From Pseudomonas oryzihabitans (GTDB lineage: Bacteria; Pseudomonadota; Gammaproteobacteria; Pseudomonadales; Pseudomonadaceae): a DNA stretch of 64,000 nucleotides. Both the position numbers and the translations under genes were made by a program. Under the pieces are notes generated by a model, which was not told where the DNA came from, searched no databases, and worked only from the letters and a program-made list of their open reading frames with translations. The stretch lies in the NCBI RefSeq assembly GCF_006384975.1, contig NZ_CP021645.1, positions 1,392,001 to 1,456,000 on the forward strand, written 5' to 3'. Shown here in pieces: positions 47,776 through 57,151 of the stretch (positions within the stretch are counted from its first letter, which is position 1; the number at the start of each line of letters is the position of its first letter).

Positions 47776-48245
47776 TGCTTTCCCGTCAGTTCCTCATCTT
47801 CCAGCTCGGCAACGAGCGCTATGGGGTGAATACCGGTTGCGTGCGGGAGATTATCGAGTATGGCGCGGTCACGACGGTCCCCCTGCTGCCGCCCGCGCTC
47901 CGCGGCGTCATCAACCTGCGCGGCGCCGCCGTACCGGTGATGGACCTCGGTGTGCGCTTTCATGACCAGGTGACCGAGACCCTGAGGCGCAGTTGCATCG
48001 TGGTCCTGGAGACCCAGGTCCACGGCGCGGCCCAGTTGTTCGGCATCGTCGTCGACGCCGTCTGCGAGGTGCTGGAGATCGCCGCCGACGGCATCGAGCC
48101 GGCCCCACGCTTCGGGGCCTCGATCCGCACCGACTACATCTCGGGCATGACCAAGCAAGGAGCGGGCTTCGTCGTCCTGCTCGACATGGAGCGGGTACTG
48201 GGCGAAGACGAACTCACGCAGCTTGCCGCCGCAACAGCTGCCTGA
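47775..48245 (+). CDS. cheW: CheW-family chemotaxis coupling protein
   Basis: A 156-residue CheW protein linking receptors to the CheA kinase. Family blocks are LIFQLGNERYGVNTGCVREI, the VINLRGAAVPVMDL strand and DAVCEVLEI; length is right for a lone CheW domain. TGATG overlap with the MCP gene suggests a dedicated receptor-coupler pair. No cheA is nearby, so it must work with a kinase encoded elsewhere. Confidence 0.92.
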   Translation: MLSRQFLIFQLGNERYGVNTGCVREIIEYGAVTTVPLLPPALRGVINLRGAAVPVMDLGVRFHDQVTETLRRSCIVVLETQVHGAAQLFGIVVDAVCEVLEIAADGIEPAPRFGASIRTDYISGMTKQGAGFVVLLDMERVLGEDELTQLAAATAA

Positions 48246-48833
48246 TCCCAAATCTCCGGCGCCGGATAGCCTTGGCGCCTTGGCGTCAGGCCGCCCGCGA
48301 TAGCCAGAACAGGGCGCGGCAGTAAGGTGGGCAGTCGTCTCGCCTTTAACCGACCACGGCAGTGCGCCCGGCGCTGTCGGCGTCGATGCCCTTTCTACGC
48401 GCTACTGTACGTATGCCAACCTGCTGAACGCCTGTCACCATACCGACTTCGAGCTCAGGCGCGCCTCCGAACTCGACCGTGCGCTCACCTCTCAGCCAGG
48501 TGGCCGTGGTGCGCACATCTCCGCGGTACCGGCCTCAATGACCGAGCTGCACGGAGCGAGCAGCTTCTAACTGGCCCACCCGCGTGGACAGGCTTCGCCA
48601 ACGGGAACGAGACACCTTTTGATCACGGCGTATCAGGGCAGTGTTCAGTGTCGCGCGATGGCTGGCCTTAGTGCTCGCCGAGCGGCTGCAGAGCACAGCA
48701 TTTCGCAAACGGCTCGATAATGGCCAACGTTACTCGCCAATCCAGGGGAAACAGCACTGTCATCGAGCCCCGTTTTATAACGACACCTTGACGAGCACTC
48801 ATGACTTTTTCTAATTCAATGACGCACCTGACC
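48246..48833. other. intergenic region, no gene supported
   Basis: Nearly 590 bases between convergent genes. Short open frames exist on the plus strand but show no family signature or start context. No clear hairpin terminator was seen. It may be decayed sequence. Confidence 0.45.
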
Positions 48834-49655
48834 TCAATTCAGGTTGTAGCCATGCAAGCGGGTCAACAAGACTTCCTTCCAATGATTTTCCCGTGCCGAT
48901 ATTTCGTGACTCATTGCATGTAGGTCAGCGATTTCCAGTATCGAGAATCGAAGATCATATTTCCGCTCCGGGACTGCCTCGATTCCGAATTCCTGCCTCA
49001 AGGCGACATTACCCCCGTGGGTAGTTGCAGCGTATGTGCACCAACGTCCCCATATCCCGTCTTCCCCGTCAGCTTTGCCTACATAAAGCTTCCCAGTGGC
49101 ACTGTCGGTGATCAGGTAGATGCCTTTGACGCTGGATAAGGCAGATCGCCACGTCGAAATGTCTTGGCGAACCACAATATCGAGATGCTCCTTCGTCAAA
49201 TTAACGGACTTATAGCCTGGGAAGTCGCCGATGGTCAGCCGCTTGGATAGCAGCTCGCTGACAACCAAATCGTTGGCCAGGGTCGTACCAAGCGGATAGG
49301 AATGGCGCTCTTTATACTGGCTGTCCAAATAGAGTCGACCCACCCATTCCTCGGCTGCCTCTATCCGTTCGAGCTCATAGAGGTAGTGAGGGCGAGGCTC
49401 GGTGTGTGGAGTACTGCCAATTTTGCGGAACAGTCCCGCAAACAACCACCGCGTCGGACGACCGGCCTGTATCAGCGAGACGACAAACTCCTTTTGAAAA
49501 TTGCGCTGCGTCTGCCAGGATTGCCAGCCGTCGAATCGCCCCTCGAGAAAGACGTCCAGCGGGTGTTCCTTACCGTTGTGCCTGGCAAGGTGAACCTTGG
49601 CGTTCTTGGCAGTGAAGCCAGGTTCCCAGAGCTTGAGTAGATCGAACAGCAGCAT
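48834..49655 (-). CDS. GIY-YIG nuclease-domain protein
   Basis: A 273-residue protein. The C-terminal third has a GIY-YIG domain: KGIYLITDSATGKLYVGKA gives the two-motif core, followed by WGRWCTYAATTHGGN with the expected arginine, and a helix with ENHWKEVLLTR carrying the glutamate. The N-terminal 170 residues are unassigned. Such stand-alone proteins occur in accessory DNA; cleavage targets are unknown. The ATG at 49655 follows GGAAGG; ATG 49667 is the alternative. GC content is lower than in neighbours. It lies downstream of rlmE on the same strand, 220 bases away. Confidence 0.78.
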   Translation of the reverse strand: MLLFDLLKLWEPGFTAKNAKVHLARHNGKEHPLDVFLEGRFDGWQSWQTQRNFQKEFVVSLIQAGRPTRWLFAGLFRKIGSTPHTEPRPHYLYELERIEAAEEWVGRLYLDSQYKERHSYPLGTTLANDLVVSELLSKRLTIGDFPGYKSVNLTKEHLDIVVRQDISTWRSALSSVKGIYLITDSATGKLYVGKADGEDGIWGRWCTYAATTHGGNVALRQEFGIEAVPERKYDLRFSILEIADLHAMSHEISARENHWKEVLLTRLHGYNLN

Positions 49656-49875
49656 GTCGCCTTCCATTGCAAATAGGGTAAGAGGTGTCCACAACGCCGA
49701 TCCAGGCGCTCGGGCTGTTGATTCGTGCCATTGCCACGAATCCGTTTCAGACTCGACCGTACAAGGTGTCAGGGTTCACTGCGACACAGGTGGCCATCGA
49801 CAGCCCGGCCATTCCGGGTCTATCTGAGGAGAAGAGGTATGAACGGCGAATCGAGCCGATGGAAGCGGAGTTGCC

Positions 49876-50496
49876 TCAGCCCTTGAAGCCCTTGCCCACC
49901 AGATAGACCTCGCGCGAACGGGGTCGCGAGGCCTCGGGCTTGCGGATCGATACCTTCTCGAAGGAGCTGCGCACGTCCTTGAGGAAGTCATCGGAGCCTT
50001 CGCCCTGGAACACCTTGACCACGTAGTTGCCGCCCGGCTTGAGCACCTGGCGCACCATGTCGAGGGTCAGCTCGACCAGGTACATGGCAGCCGCCTGGTC
50101 GGCCGCTGCGACACCACTGATGTTGGGGGCGATGTCGGACACGATCAGATCGGGTTGCCGGCCATCGAGCACGCCGAGGATCTTCTGGAAGACGCCATCG
50201 TCGGTGAAGTCGCCCTGCACGAAGTCGACGTTGTCGAGGGCGCCCATCGGCAGGATGTCGGTCGCCACCACGCGACCCTTGTCGCCGACGATGCCGCCCG
50301 CCACCTGCGACCAGCCGCCGGGAGCCGAGCCCAGATCCATGACCAGCATGCCGGGGCGGATCAGCTTGTCCTTCTCGTTGAGCTCGATCAGCTTGTAGCT
50401 GGAGCGCGAGCGCAGGCCGTCTTTCTGAGCGCGTTTCACGAAGGGATCGTTGACGTGTTCATCCAGCCACCGACGGCTGCTTTTGGATCGTTTCAT
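49876..50496 (-). CDS. rlmE: 23S rRNA 2'-O-ribose U2552 methyltransferase
   Basis: A 206-residue FtsJ/RrmJ enzyme that methylates U2552 in the ribosomal A loop using S-adenosylmethionine. [11 protein letters not shown] is the cofactor motif; the K-D-K-E tetrad appears as [21 protein letters not shown] and SREVYLV. Length is normal. In many Pseudomonas chromosomes rlmE is followed by ftsH; here a GIY-YIG gene follows instead, so the locus differs from that arrangement. Confidence 0.92.
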   Translation of the reverse strand: MKRSKSSRRWLDEHVNDPFVKRAQKDGLRSRSSYKLIELNEKDKLIRPGMLVMDLGSAPGGWSQVAGGIVGDKGRVVATDILPMGALDNVDFVQGDFTDDGVFQKILGVLDGRQPDLIVSDIAPNISGVAAADQAAAMYLVELTLDMVRQVLKPGGNYVVKVFQGEGSDDFLKDVRSSFEKVSIRKPEASRPRSREVYLVGKGFKG

Positions 50497-50739
50497 GTTG
50501 GAGCTACCACGGAAATCGGGAGAGAAGCGGACGCAAAACCAAGCCGGTCGGCCGCGAAGTGGCGGCGATTATAAGCCGATAACGCGCCGGGACGAATCGG
50601 GGATCGCCGGAACGACCGCCAGGCCGCCCAGTGGAGCGCCCATCGTCCTGGCCTGACAGGGCCGGGGCCGCCGGGTACAATCGCCGCCCTTCCCCTTCTT
50701 CTCCCTCCTTTGCCGGAGTCACCGGCCAGGATTATTGTC

Positions 50740-52389
50740 ATGATTCGCATCAACGAACTGTCCCTGCCGCTCGATCACACCCCCGCCGAATTGCGCCAGG
50801 CCATCGTCGCCCGCCTGAACCTGCGCGACGCGGACCTCCTCGATTTCACCGTGTTCAAGCGCAGCTACGATGCGCGCAAGAAGAACAGCGTCATCCTGTT
50901 CATCTACATCATCGACCTGGAAGTACGCGACGAGGCGGCGGTGCTGGCGCGCTTTGCCCAAGATCCCCAAGTGCGCCCCGCCCCGGACACCGGCTACTAC
51001 CCGGTCGGCCAGGCGCCGGCCAATCTGACCGAGCGCCCCCTGGTCGTGGGCTTTGGCCCCTGCGGCCTGTTCACCGCCCTGCTGCTCGCCCAAATGGGCT
51101 TCAAGCCCATCGTGCTCGAACGCGGCAAGGACGTGCGCAGTCGCACCAAGGACACCTGGGCCCTATGGCGCAAGAAGGTGCTGACGCCCGAATCCAACGT
51201 GCAATTCGGCGAAGGCGGGGCGGGACTGTTTTCCGATGGCAAGCTCTACAGCCAGATCAAGGACCCGAAGTTCTACGCGCGCAAGGTGATGCACGAATTC
51301 GTCCGCGCCGGCGCGCCGGAAGAGATCCTCTACGTCAGCAAGCCGCACATCGGCACCTTCCGCCTCACCGGGGTGGTGGCGGCCATGCGTGAGGAAATCA
51401 TCGCCCTCGGCGGTGAAGTCCGCTTCGAAAGCAAGGTGACCGATCTCTTGATCGACGGAGACCAGCTCGAAGGCGTGGTGCTCGCCAATGGCGAAACCCT
51501 GCACAGCCGCCATGTGGTGCTCGCGCTGGGCCACAGCTCCCGCGACACCTTCCGCATGCTGCACCGCCAGGGCGTGTTCATCGAGGCCAAGCCCTTCGCC
51601 ATCGGCTTCCGCATCGAACACCCCCAGGGCATGATCGACGAGGCCCGCCTGGGCAAGTACGCCGGCCACCCGGAACTGGGCGCCGCCGACTACAAGGTGG
51701 TCTATCACGCCAAGAATGGCCGCGCCGTGTACAGCTTCTGCATGTGTCCGGGCGGCACCGTGGTGGCCGCTACCTCCGAGCCGGGCCGCGTCGTCACCAA
51801 CGGCATGAGCCAGTACTCGCGCAACGAGCGCAACGCCAACTCCGGTATCGTGGTGGGCATCAATCCCGAGCAGGACTTCCCCGGCGATCCGCTGGCCGGT
51901 GTCGAGTTGCAGGAGCGCCTGGAATCGCGCGCCTACGAGCTGGGCGGTAGCGACTACTGCGCGCCCGGCCAGTTGGTCGGCGACTTCATCCGCGGCGTGC
52001 CTTCCACCGAATTCGGCGAGGTCGAGCCCTCCTACAAGCCCGGCGTGCGCCTGGGCGACCTGGCGCCATCGCTGCCCGCCTACGCCATCGAGGCCATTCG
52101 CGAGGCGCTGCCGGCCTTCGGCAAGCAGATCCGCGGCTTCGACCGCCATGACGCCATCCTGACCGGCATCGAGACCCGTACCTCTTCGCCGGTGCGTATC
52201 ACCCGTGATCACGAGACGCTGCAGAGCCTCAATCTGCGCGGCCTCTATCCCGCGGGTGAAGGCGCCGGTTACGCCGGCGGCATCCTCTCCGCGGGCGTGG
52301 ACGGCATCAAGGTGGCCGAGGCGCTGGCCAAGGCGATGCTCGCGGAAGGCGACGCGCAGGACGCCCCGCTAGCCCGGGCCGCTGGCTGA
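50740..52389 (+). CDS. FAD-dependent NAD(P) oxidoreductase (COG2509-type)
   Basis: A 549-residue flavoprotein. Residues about 1-80 form an extra N-terminal domain (RSYDARKKNSVILFIYIIDLE), then a dinucleotide-binding motif VGFGPCGLFTALLLAQMGFKP and the FAD-contact FGEGGAGLFSDGKL; near the end GAGYAGGILSAGVDGI closes the FAD site. This matches the uncharacterised FAD-dependent dehydrogenase group widespread in bacteria. The ATG at 50740 gives MIRINELSLPL. The TrmH-type gene overlaps its stop (TGATG). The reaction is unknown. Confidence 0.85.
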   Translation: MIRINELSLPLDHTPAELRQAIVARLNLRDADLLDFTVFKRSYDARKKNSVILFIYIIDLEVRDEAAVLARFAQDPQVRPAPDTGYYPVGQAPANLTERPLVVGFGPCGLFTALLLAQMGFKPIVLERGKDVRSRTKDTWALWRKKVLTPESNVQFGEGGAGLFSDGKLYSQIKDPKFYARKVMHEFVRAGAPEEILYVSKPHIGTFRLTGVVAAMREEIIALGGEVRFESKVTDLLIDGDQLEGVVLANGETLHSRHVVLALGHSSRDTFRMLHRQGVFIEAKPFAIGFRIEHPQGMIDEARLGKYAGHPELGAADYKVVYHAKNGRAVYSFCMCPGGTVVAATSEPGRVVTNGMSQYSRNERNANSGIVVGINPEQDFPGDPLAGVELQERLESRAYELGGSDYCAPGQLVGDFIRGVPSTEFGEVEPSYKPGVRLGDLAPSLPAYAIEAIREALPAFGKQIRGFDRHDAILTGIETRTSSPVRITRDHETLQSLNLRGLYPAGEGAGYAGGILSAGVDGIKVAEALAKAMLAEGDAQDAPLARAAG

Positions 52390-53120
52390 TGAAGCTCGAC
52401 GACATCAAGAAGCTCCACCAGAAGAAGTACCGCGCCGAATTCGGTCATTTCCTGGTGGAGGGCGAGCATCTGGCGCTGGAGCTGCAAAAGGCCGCGCTGC
52501 AGAATCCGCAGCTGCAGCGCGCGGAGCTTTACGTGACCGCCGCCTACGAGCACTGGCAGAGTCCGTTCCGCACGCACCTGATCAGCGACCGGCAGATGGC
52601 GCAGATCGCCGATACCAAGACGCCGCAGGGCATCATCGCCGTGGTGCCCCTACCCTCGACCGAGCAGGCCGTGGCCGCCTCCGCTGCCAGCGAGCGCGCC
52701 TTCTACCTGCACGAGATCCAGGACCCCGGCAACCTGGGTACCATCCTGCGCACCCTGGCCTGGTTCGGGCGCTTTCGCTGCCTGCTCAGTCCGGGCAGCG
52801 TCGACCCCTACAATCCCAAGGTGGTCCGCGCCAGCATGGGCGCCATCTTCCACACGCCACTGGAGCTCGACGTCGAACTCGACGGCTTGCCGCAGCGCTT
52901 CCCCCGCATCGCCTGCCTGGACATGCAGGGCGAGCCCGTCCAGGCGGCGGGCTTCAAGGCCTTCGACTGCTACCTCTTCGGCAACGAAGCGCGCGGCGTA
53001 CCCCGGGAACAGCTCAGGGCGCTGAATGCCCAGCCCTTCACCATCACCGGCTCAGGGGCCATCGAATCCTTGAATCTGGCCGCCACGGTGAACATGTGCG
53101 CCTATGAGCTGAGTCGGTAG
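52389..53120 (+). CDS. TrmH/SpoU-family RNA 2'-O-methyltransferase
   Basis: A 243-residue SPOUT methyltransferase. An N-terminal RNA-binding part (KKLHQKKYRAEFGHFLVEGEHL) precedes the knotted domain, with LHEIQDPGNLGTILRTLAWF, LFGNEARGVP and GAIESLNLAATVNMC as motifs 1 to 3. The arginine in ILRTLAW and the asparagine in SLNLA are the conserved ones. It probably modifies rRNA or tRNA; the target is not evident. It is coupled to the preceding oxidoreductase gene. Confidence 0.88.
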   Translation: MKLDDIKKLHQKKYRAEFGHFLVEGEHLALELQKAALQNPQLQRAELYVTAAYEHWQSPFRTHLISDRQMAQIADTKTPQGIIAVVPLPSTEQAVAASAASERAFYLHEIQDPGNLGTILRTLAWFGRFRCLLSPGSVDPYNPKVVRASMGAIFHTPLELDVELDGLPQRFPRIACLDMQGEPVQAAGFKAFDCYLFGNEARGVPREQLRALNAQPFTITGSGAIESLNLAATVNMCAYELSR

Positions 53121-53211
53121 ACGGATCTGCCGAGCTTTGGACCTGAGTGCAGCCAAGCACCTACGCTTGCCGTCATAGCGGCAACCAGGCGGTTCTTGGT
53201 GTGGACCGGTA

Positions 53212-53238
53212 CCTCGACGCTCCTGACGAGCGTCGAGG
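53212..53238 (+). terminator. strong hairpin after the TrmH-type gene
   Basis: CCTCGACGCTC and GAGCGTCGAGG form a perfect 11-bp stem (53212-53222, 53228-53238) around CTGAC. It is about 90 bases past the stop and has no T tract, so it may be a terminator or a REP-like element. Confidence 0.45.
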
Positions 53239-53343
53239 CAGCGTCCATGACGGATTTGTAATCCGCCCGTCAGCCTGGCGTCCCCCCTGCCCTCCTACAG
53301 TGGCCCGGTCAGCAACACGCTGCCCCACTCAAGAGGACTCACC

Positions 53344-53598
53344 ATGAAAGCGCTCATTCTCGGCCTCCTTGGACTGCTCATTACCGGCTCCGCCCTGGCC
53401 GATACCACCAGCTCCGCCCCGATCCACGACGAGCCCGGCTTCTTCGTCCACCTCGACATCGACAAGGTCATCAGCCAAACCGATCTGACCAACCGCTGCG
53501 GTATCGTCCCGGCTCGCCTCGACTACCTGGATCACAGCGGCCGGGAGCACGTGATGGACTATCTCGTGTATGGCTATGGTTGCCACAACGACAACTGA
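53344..53598 (+). CDS. DUF2790 small secreted protein
   Basis: An 84-residue protein with a Sec signal peptide (MKALILGLLGLLITGSALA) and a mature DUF2790 region: VHLDIDKVISQTDLTNRCGI, VPARLDYLDHSGREHVMDY, ending YGYGCHNDN. Two cysteines could form a disulfide in the periplasm. The family is typical of Pseudomonas and has no settled function. Confidence 0.87.
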   Translation: MKALILGLLGLLITGSALADTTSSAPIHDEPGFFVHLDIDKVISQTDLTNRCGIVPARLDYLDHSGREHVMDYLVYGYGCHNDN

Positions 53599-53792
53599 AA
53601 TCGCTACCCGTGGCTGCTCTCGCCTGGAAGCTTGCCAAGGACGGCGGTCCGCGCCTGTTCCAGCAGCTCCCGGCACTGGACCTGTAGCTCGAACCCGCGC
53701 TCCTACCGGCGACCAAGGGAAGGATGTATAACCCTCGACTTGGCTGCCCCTCCAACGGCGAGCCCCCAGGACATACCAGAGCCAGCACCCCC

Positions 53793-54236
53793 ATGAACCT
53801 TGCTTTCATACCGACCGCGTTATGCGATGCGCAGCCCCTGGCGGACATTCGCGTTGCCGCCATGCGCGAGAGTCTGGAGCGGGTTGGAAGATTCGATCCG
53901 CAACGAGCCAGGGAGCGCTTCCTGGCCGCCTTCGAACCCGAGCTCTGCCGGTTCATCGAGGCCGATGGCGTTCGAGTGGGCTTTTTCGTCGTCCGTCCTT
54001 TTCCCGACCACCTGTATCTCGATCACCTGTACGTCCTGCCTGAGCATCAGGCGAAGTGCATTGGCAGCGCGGTGCTTCAAGAGGTCATGGCCGACGCCGA
54101 TGCTCGCCGCCTGCCGCTTCGGCTGGGCGCATTGCGGGGTAGCGACGCCAACCATTTCTATCGGCGCCACGGTTTTGTGCAGGTGGCTGAGTCCGAGTGG
54201 GATATCCATTATGTCCGCCAACCCAAGCTCGAGTGA
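53793..54236 (+). CDS. GNAT-family N-acetyltransferase
   Basis: A 147-residue acetyltransferase. The strand LYLDHLYVLPEHQAKCIGSA contains the acetyl-CoA loop in slightly altered form (HQAKCIGS for Q/RxxGxG/A), followed by LRLGALRGSDANHFYRRHGF, the usual C-terminal signature. The ATG at 53793 gives MNLAFIP; the frame is open further upstream. The altered pyrophosphate loop could weaken acetyl-CoA binding. Substrate unknown. Confidence 0.82.
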   Translation: MNLAFIPTALCDAQPLADIRVAAMRESLERVGRFDPQRARERFLAAFEPELCRFIEADGVRVGFFVVRPFPDHLYLDHLYVLPEHQAKCIGSAVLQEVMADADARRLPLRLGALRGSDANHFYRRHGFVQVAESEWDIHYVRQPKLE

Positions 54237-54633
54237 CGACGCTCTAGCGCGGGTTGGCGTTCGCCAACCGCGGCTCCCGTATGGGCACCAGCACCTGGAC
54301 CGGCACCGACGGAGCTGGCGAAGACCGTCGTGATTCCCACACTGCCGCAGGGGTTCCAGACGCACCAGCAATGGGGTTCGAGCTGTCAGCACGGATCGCC
54401 AGGTGGATCTGGTCCAGAACGGTTTCGACGGCGTGCTCCGTCCGCGGCCGTTCGTCGTATTTGCCGACGGCTCTCCTTATTGCAACGGCATGTTCGACCG
54501 CGCCGCTTGGGTGACCGGTATACTGGCCGGGCACGGCCTGTGACGAGCGCCTCTAGCGCGGCAACCTGGAGACGTCACCCTGTCGCTCGCTACCCAACCT
54601 ACTGCCCGGCCCGGGCAACGTACGAGCGGCCCG
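54237..54633. other. intergenic region with a weak protein-like frame
   Basis: About 400 bases without an intact gene. The plus-strand frame ending at TGA 54541-54543 reads VDLVQNGFDGVLRPRPF and VVFADGSPYCNGMFDRAA, which looks protein-like, but has no ATG and no recognised family. It may be a gene remnant. Confidence 0.35.
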
Positions 54634-57102
54634 ATGAGCACCCTGATCCCACCTCCCGTCCCTGCGTACAGCCTCGACGACGATGTCGACCTGATCGGGG
54701 AAATCGCCGCGGTTCCCAAGATCCTGGAAGTGGTGTGCCGGATGACGGGCATGGGCTTCGCCGCCGTGGCCCGGGTGACCGATGACCGCTGGATCGCCTG
54801 CAGCACGCTCGACCATATCGGCTTCGGCCTCGAGCCCGGTGGCGAGCTGACGGTCGAATCGACGATTTGCGACGAGATCCGCGACCATCTCCGGCCCGTC
54901 GTGATCGACGACGTGGCGCAGGACGCCCTCTACCGCGACCATCACACACCCAGGCAGTACGGTCTACGCAGCTATATTTCCGTACCCATCGTGCTGGACG
55001 ATGGCAGCTTCTTCGGCACCCTGTGTGCCATCGACCCCCAGCCGGCCCGACCGAGCAGCCCCGAGATTCTGCCGGCCCTCGAGTTGTTCGCCGGCATGAT
55101 CGCCCTGGAGATCGGTGCGCAGCGGCGCTTCCGCGCAGCCCGCAATGTCCTGCACAGCGAAGCCTTTTCCCGCAGCTTGCTCAAGGCCAGCCTGGATTGC
55201 GTGAAGATTTTCTCGGCCGAGGGTTACGTCGAATTCATCAACCTCCAGGGTCTGGAACTCTTCCAGCTGCAGTCCGAGGATCAAATGGTGGGGATCGAGT
55301 ACGCCTCGCTATGGCCGGCTGAGGAACGCTGGAAGATCAGGCAGGCCATCGAGCGGGCCGGCCAGGGCCAGACCACTCGCATCGAGGGCTTCTGCCCCAC
55401 CGCCCAGGGCGAGCCACGCTGGTGGGAAGTCTCCTGCTCGCCTTTCGAGGTTGCCGGTACCGACCAACTGAAGATCGTCTGCATCTCACGCGATATCAGC
55501 GCTCGCGTCCTTGCCCAGCGGGAGCAGCAGGCCAGGGCCGAGGCGATCGCGACGCTCAACGACGACCTGGAACGCCAGGTCTCGGCGCGCACCGCCGAGC
55601 GGGATCAGATCTGGAAATGCTCGAACGACCCGCTGTGCGTGGCGAGCCTCGAGGGCTTCTTCCTCAGCCTGAACCCGGCGTGGGTGATGACGCTGGGTTG
55701 GACGATCGATGAGCTCAAGGCTCAGCCGTTCATGGCCTTCGTCCACAGCGATGACCTAGTCGCCACCCGCCAGGCGCTGGCCGATCTCCAGCAGGGGGAG
55801 CCGGTGATCAGTTTCGAGAACCGCTACCGTCACCGCGATGGTTCCTACCGGTGGTTGTCCTGGAATGCCGTGCGTAACGCCGATCTGATCTACGCCACGG
55901 TCCGCGATGTGTCCCAGCAACGGCAGCAGGCACAGGACCTGGCGATGGCCGAGGATGCCTTGCGCCAGTCGCAGAAGATGGAGGCGATCGGTCAGCTTAC
56001 CGGCGGCGTGGCCCACGATTTCAATAACTTGCTGACGGTCATCAAGTCATCCTGCGACCTGCTCAAGCGCCCAAATCTTAACGAGGAACGCCGCGACCTC
56101 TATATCGGCGCCATTTCTACCACGGTCGATCGGGCGGCGAAGCTGACGGGCCAGTTGCTGGCCTTCGCCCGGCGCCAGGCGCTCACACCCGAGGTGTTTT
56201 CGGCGAACGCCAACGTCCGTGCCTTGCACGACATGCTGGGGACGCTGCTGGGATCACGCATCAGTATCAACCTGGACCTCTGCGAGCAGCCCTGCCTGGT
56301 CTACGCCGATCCGGGCCAATTCGACACCGCGCTGGTCAACATGGTGGTCAATGCCCGGGACGCCATGGAGGGGAGTGGAACCCTGACCATCAGCGTCAAG
56401 ACCGTGACCGACATGCCCACCAGCGCTGCCCCGCACGCGGTCGCCACCCCGTCGGTAGTGGTTTCCATCGCGGATGATGGTAGCGGTATCGCCCCGGAGC
56501 ACCTCGCGCAGATCTTCGAACCCTTCTTCACCACCAAGCGAGTGGGCAAAGGCACGGGGCTCGGGCTGAGCCAGGTGTTCGGCTTCATCAAGCAGTCGGG
56601 TGGAGAGATCCGTGTCACGAGCGAGGTCGGCCAGGGTACGACCTTCCACCTCTATCTACCGCAGGCGAGTGGCGAGTCCGCACCCCTGCTCGTGAGCGAA
56701 GCCCAGGCGGTAGCCGATGGCCATGGCGCCCGCGTGCTGGTGGTCGAAGACAACGTCCAAGTCGGCAACTTCGCCGTCGATTCGCTGCGGGATCTGGGCT
56801 ATCACCCGGTGCTGGCCGCGAACGCCGACCAGGCCCTGACCCTGCTCGCCGAGCAACCAGGCCACTACGACGTGGTCTTTTCGGATGTCGTCATGCCGGG
56901 CATGAGTGGCCTCGAACTCGCCATCGAAATCCGTCGGCTGTATCGCAGCCTCCCCATCCTGCTGACCTCCGGCTACAGCCACGTCCTCGCGACCAATGGC
57001 ACCCAGGGCTTCGAGCTGATCCACAAACCCTATTCCGTCGACGAGTTGTCACGCCGACTGCAGGAGATTCTGGGGGAAGCCTCCAAGCACCTGACAAGCT
57101 AG
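54634..57102 (+). CDS. hybrid sensor histidine kinase (GAF-PAS-PAS-HisKA-HATPase-REC)
   Basis: An 822-residue cytosolic kinase without clear membrane segments. The order is GAF (about 20-165), PAS (about 175-295), coiled linker, PAS (about 325-440, with RYRHRDGSYRWLSW), HisKA with phospho-acceptor His461 in GVAHDFNNLL, HATPase with NARDAMEG, DDGSGIAPEH and GKGTGLGLSQ, and a C-terminal receiver with Asp751 in FSDVVMPGMSG. The build matches light- or redox-sensing hybrid kinases, but no chromophore cysteine is recognised. No separate response-regulator gene is adjacent, so the partner is unknown. Confidence 0.88.
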   Translation: MSTLIPPPVPAYSLDDDVDLIGEIAAVPKILEVVCRMTGMGFAAVARVTDDRWIACSTLDHIGFGLEPGGELTVESTICDEIRDHLRPVVIDDVAQDALYRDHHTPRQYGLRSYISVPIVLDDGSFFGTLCAIDPQPARPSSPEILPALELFAGMIALEIGAQRRFRAARNVLHSEAFSRSLLKASLDCVKIFSAEGYVEFINLQGLELFQLQSEDQMVGIEYASLWPAEERWKIRQAIERAGQGQTTRIEGFCPTAQGEPRWWEVSCSPFEVAGTDQLKIVCISRDISARVLAQREQQARAEAIATLNDDLERQVSARTAERDQIWKCSNDPLCVASLEGFFLSLNPAWVMTLGWTIDELKAQPFMAFVHSDDLVATRQALADLQQGEPVISFENRYRHRDGSYRWLSWNAVRNADLIYATVRDVSQQRQQAQDLAMAEDALRQSQKMEAIGQLTGGVAHDFNNLLTVIKSSCDLLKRPNLNEERRDLYIGAISTTVDRAAKLTGQLLAFARRQALTPEVFSANANVRALHDMLGTLLGSRISINLDLCEQPCLVYADPGQFDTALVNMVVNARDAMEGSGTLTISVKTVTDMPTSAAPHAVATPSVVVSIADDGSGIAPEHLAQIFEPFFTTKRVGKGTGLGLSQVFGFIKQSGGEIRVTSEVGQGTTFHLYLPQASGESAPLLVSEAQAVADGHGARVLVVEDNVQVGNFAVDSLRDLGYHPVLAANADQALTLLAEQPGHYDVVFSDVVMPGMSGLELAIEIRRLYRSLPILLTSGYSHVLATNGTQGFELIHKPYSVDELSRRLQEILGEASKHLTS

Positions 57103-57151
57103 GCTCAGCCGCGGTCCGCCCGGGAAAAGCGGACCGCGTGGCAGAAGCTCG

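Noticed and set aside
48327..48671. A 114-codon plus-strand frame after cheW
   Set aside because: Arginine- and cysteine-rich, no ribosome binding site, no family; treated as non-coding.
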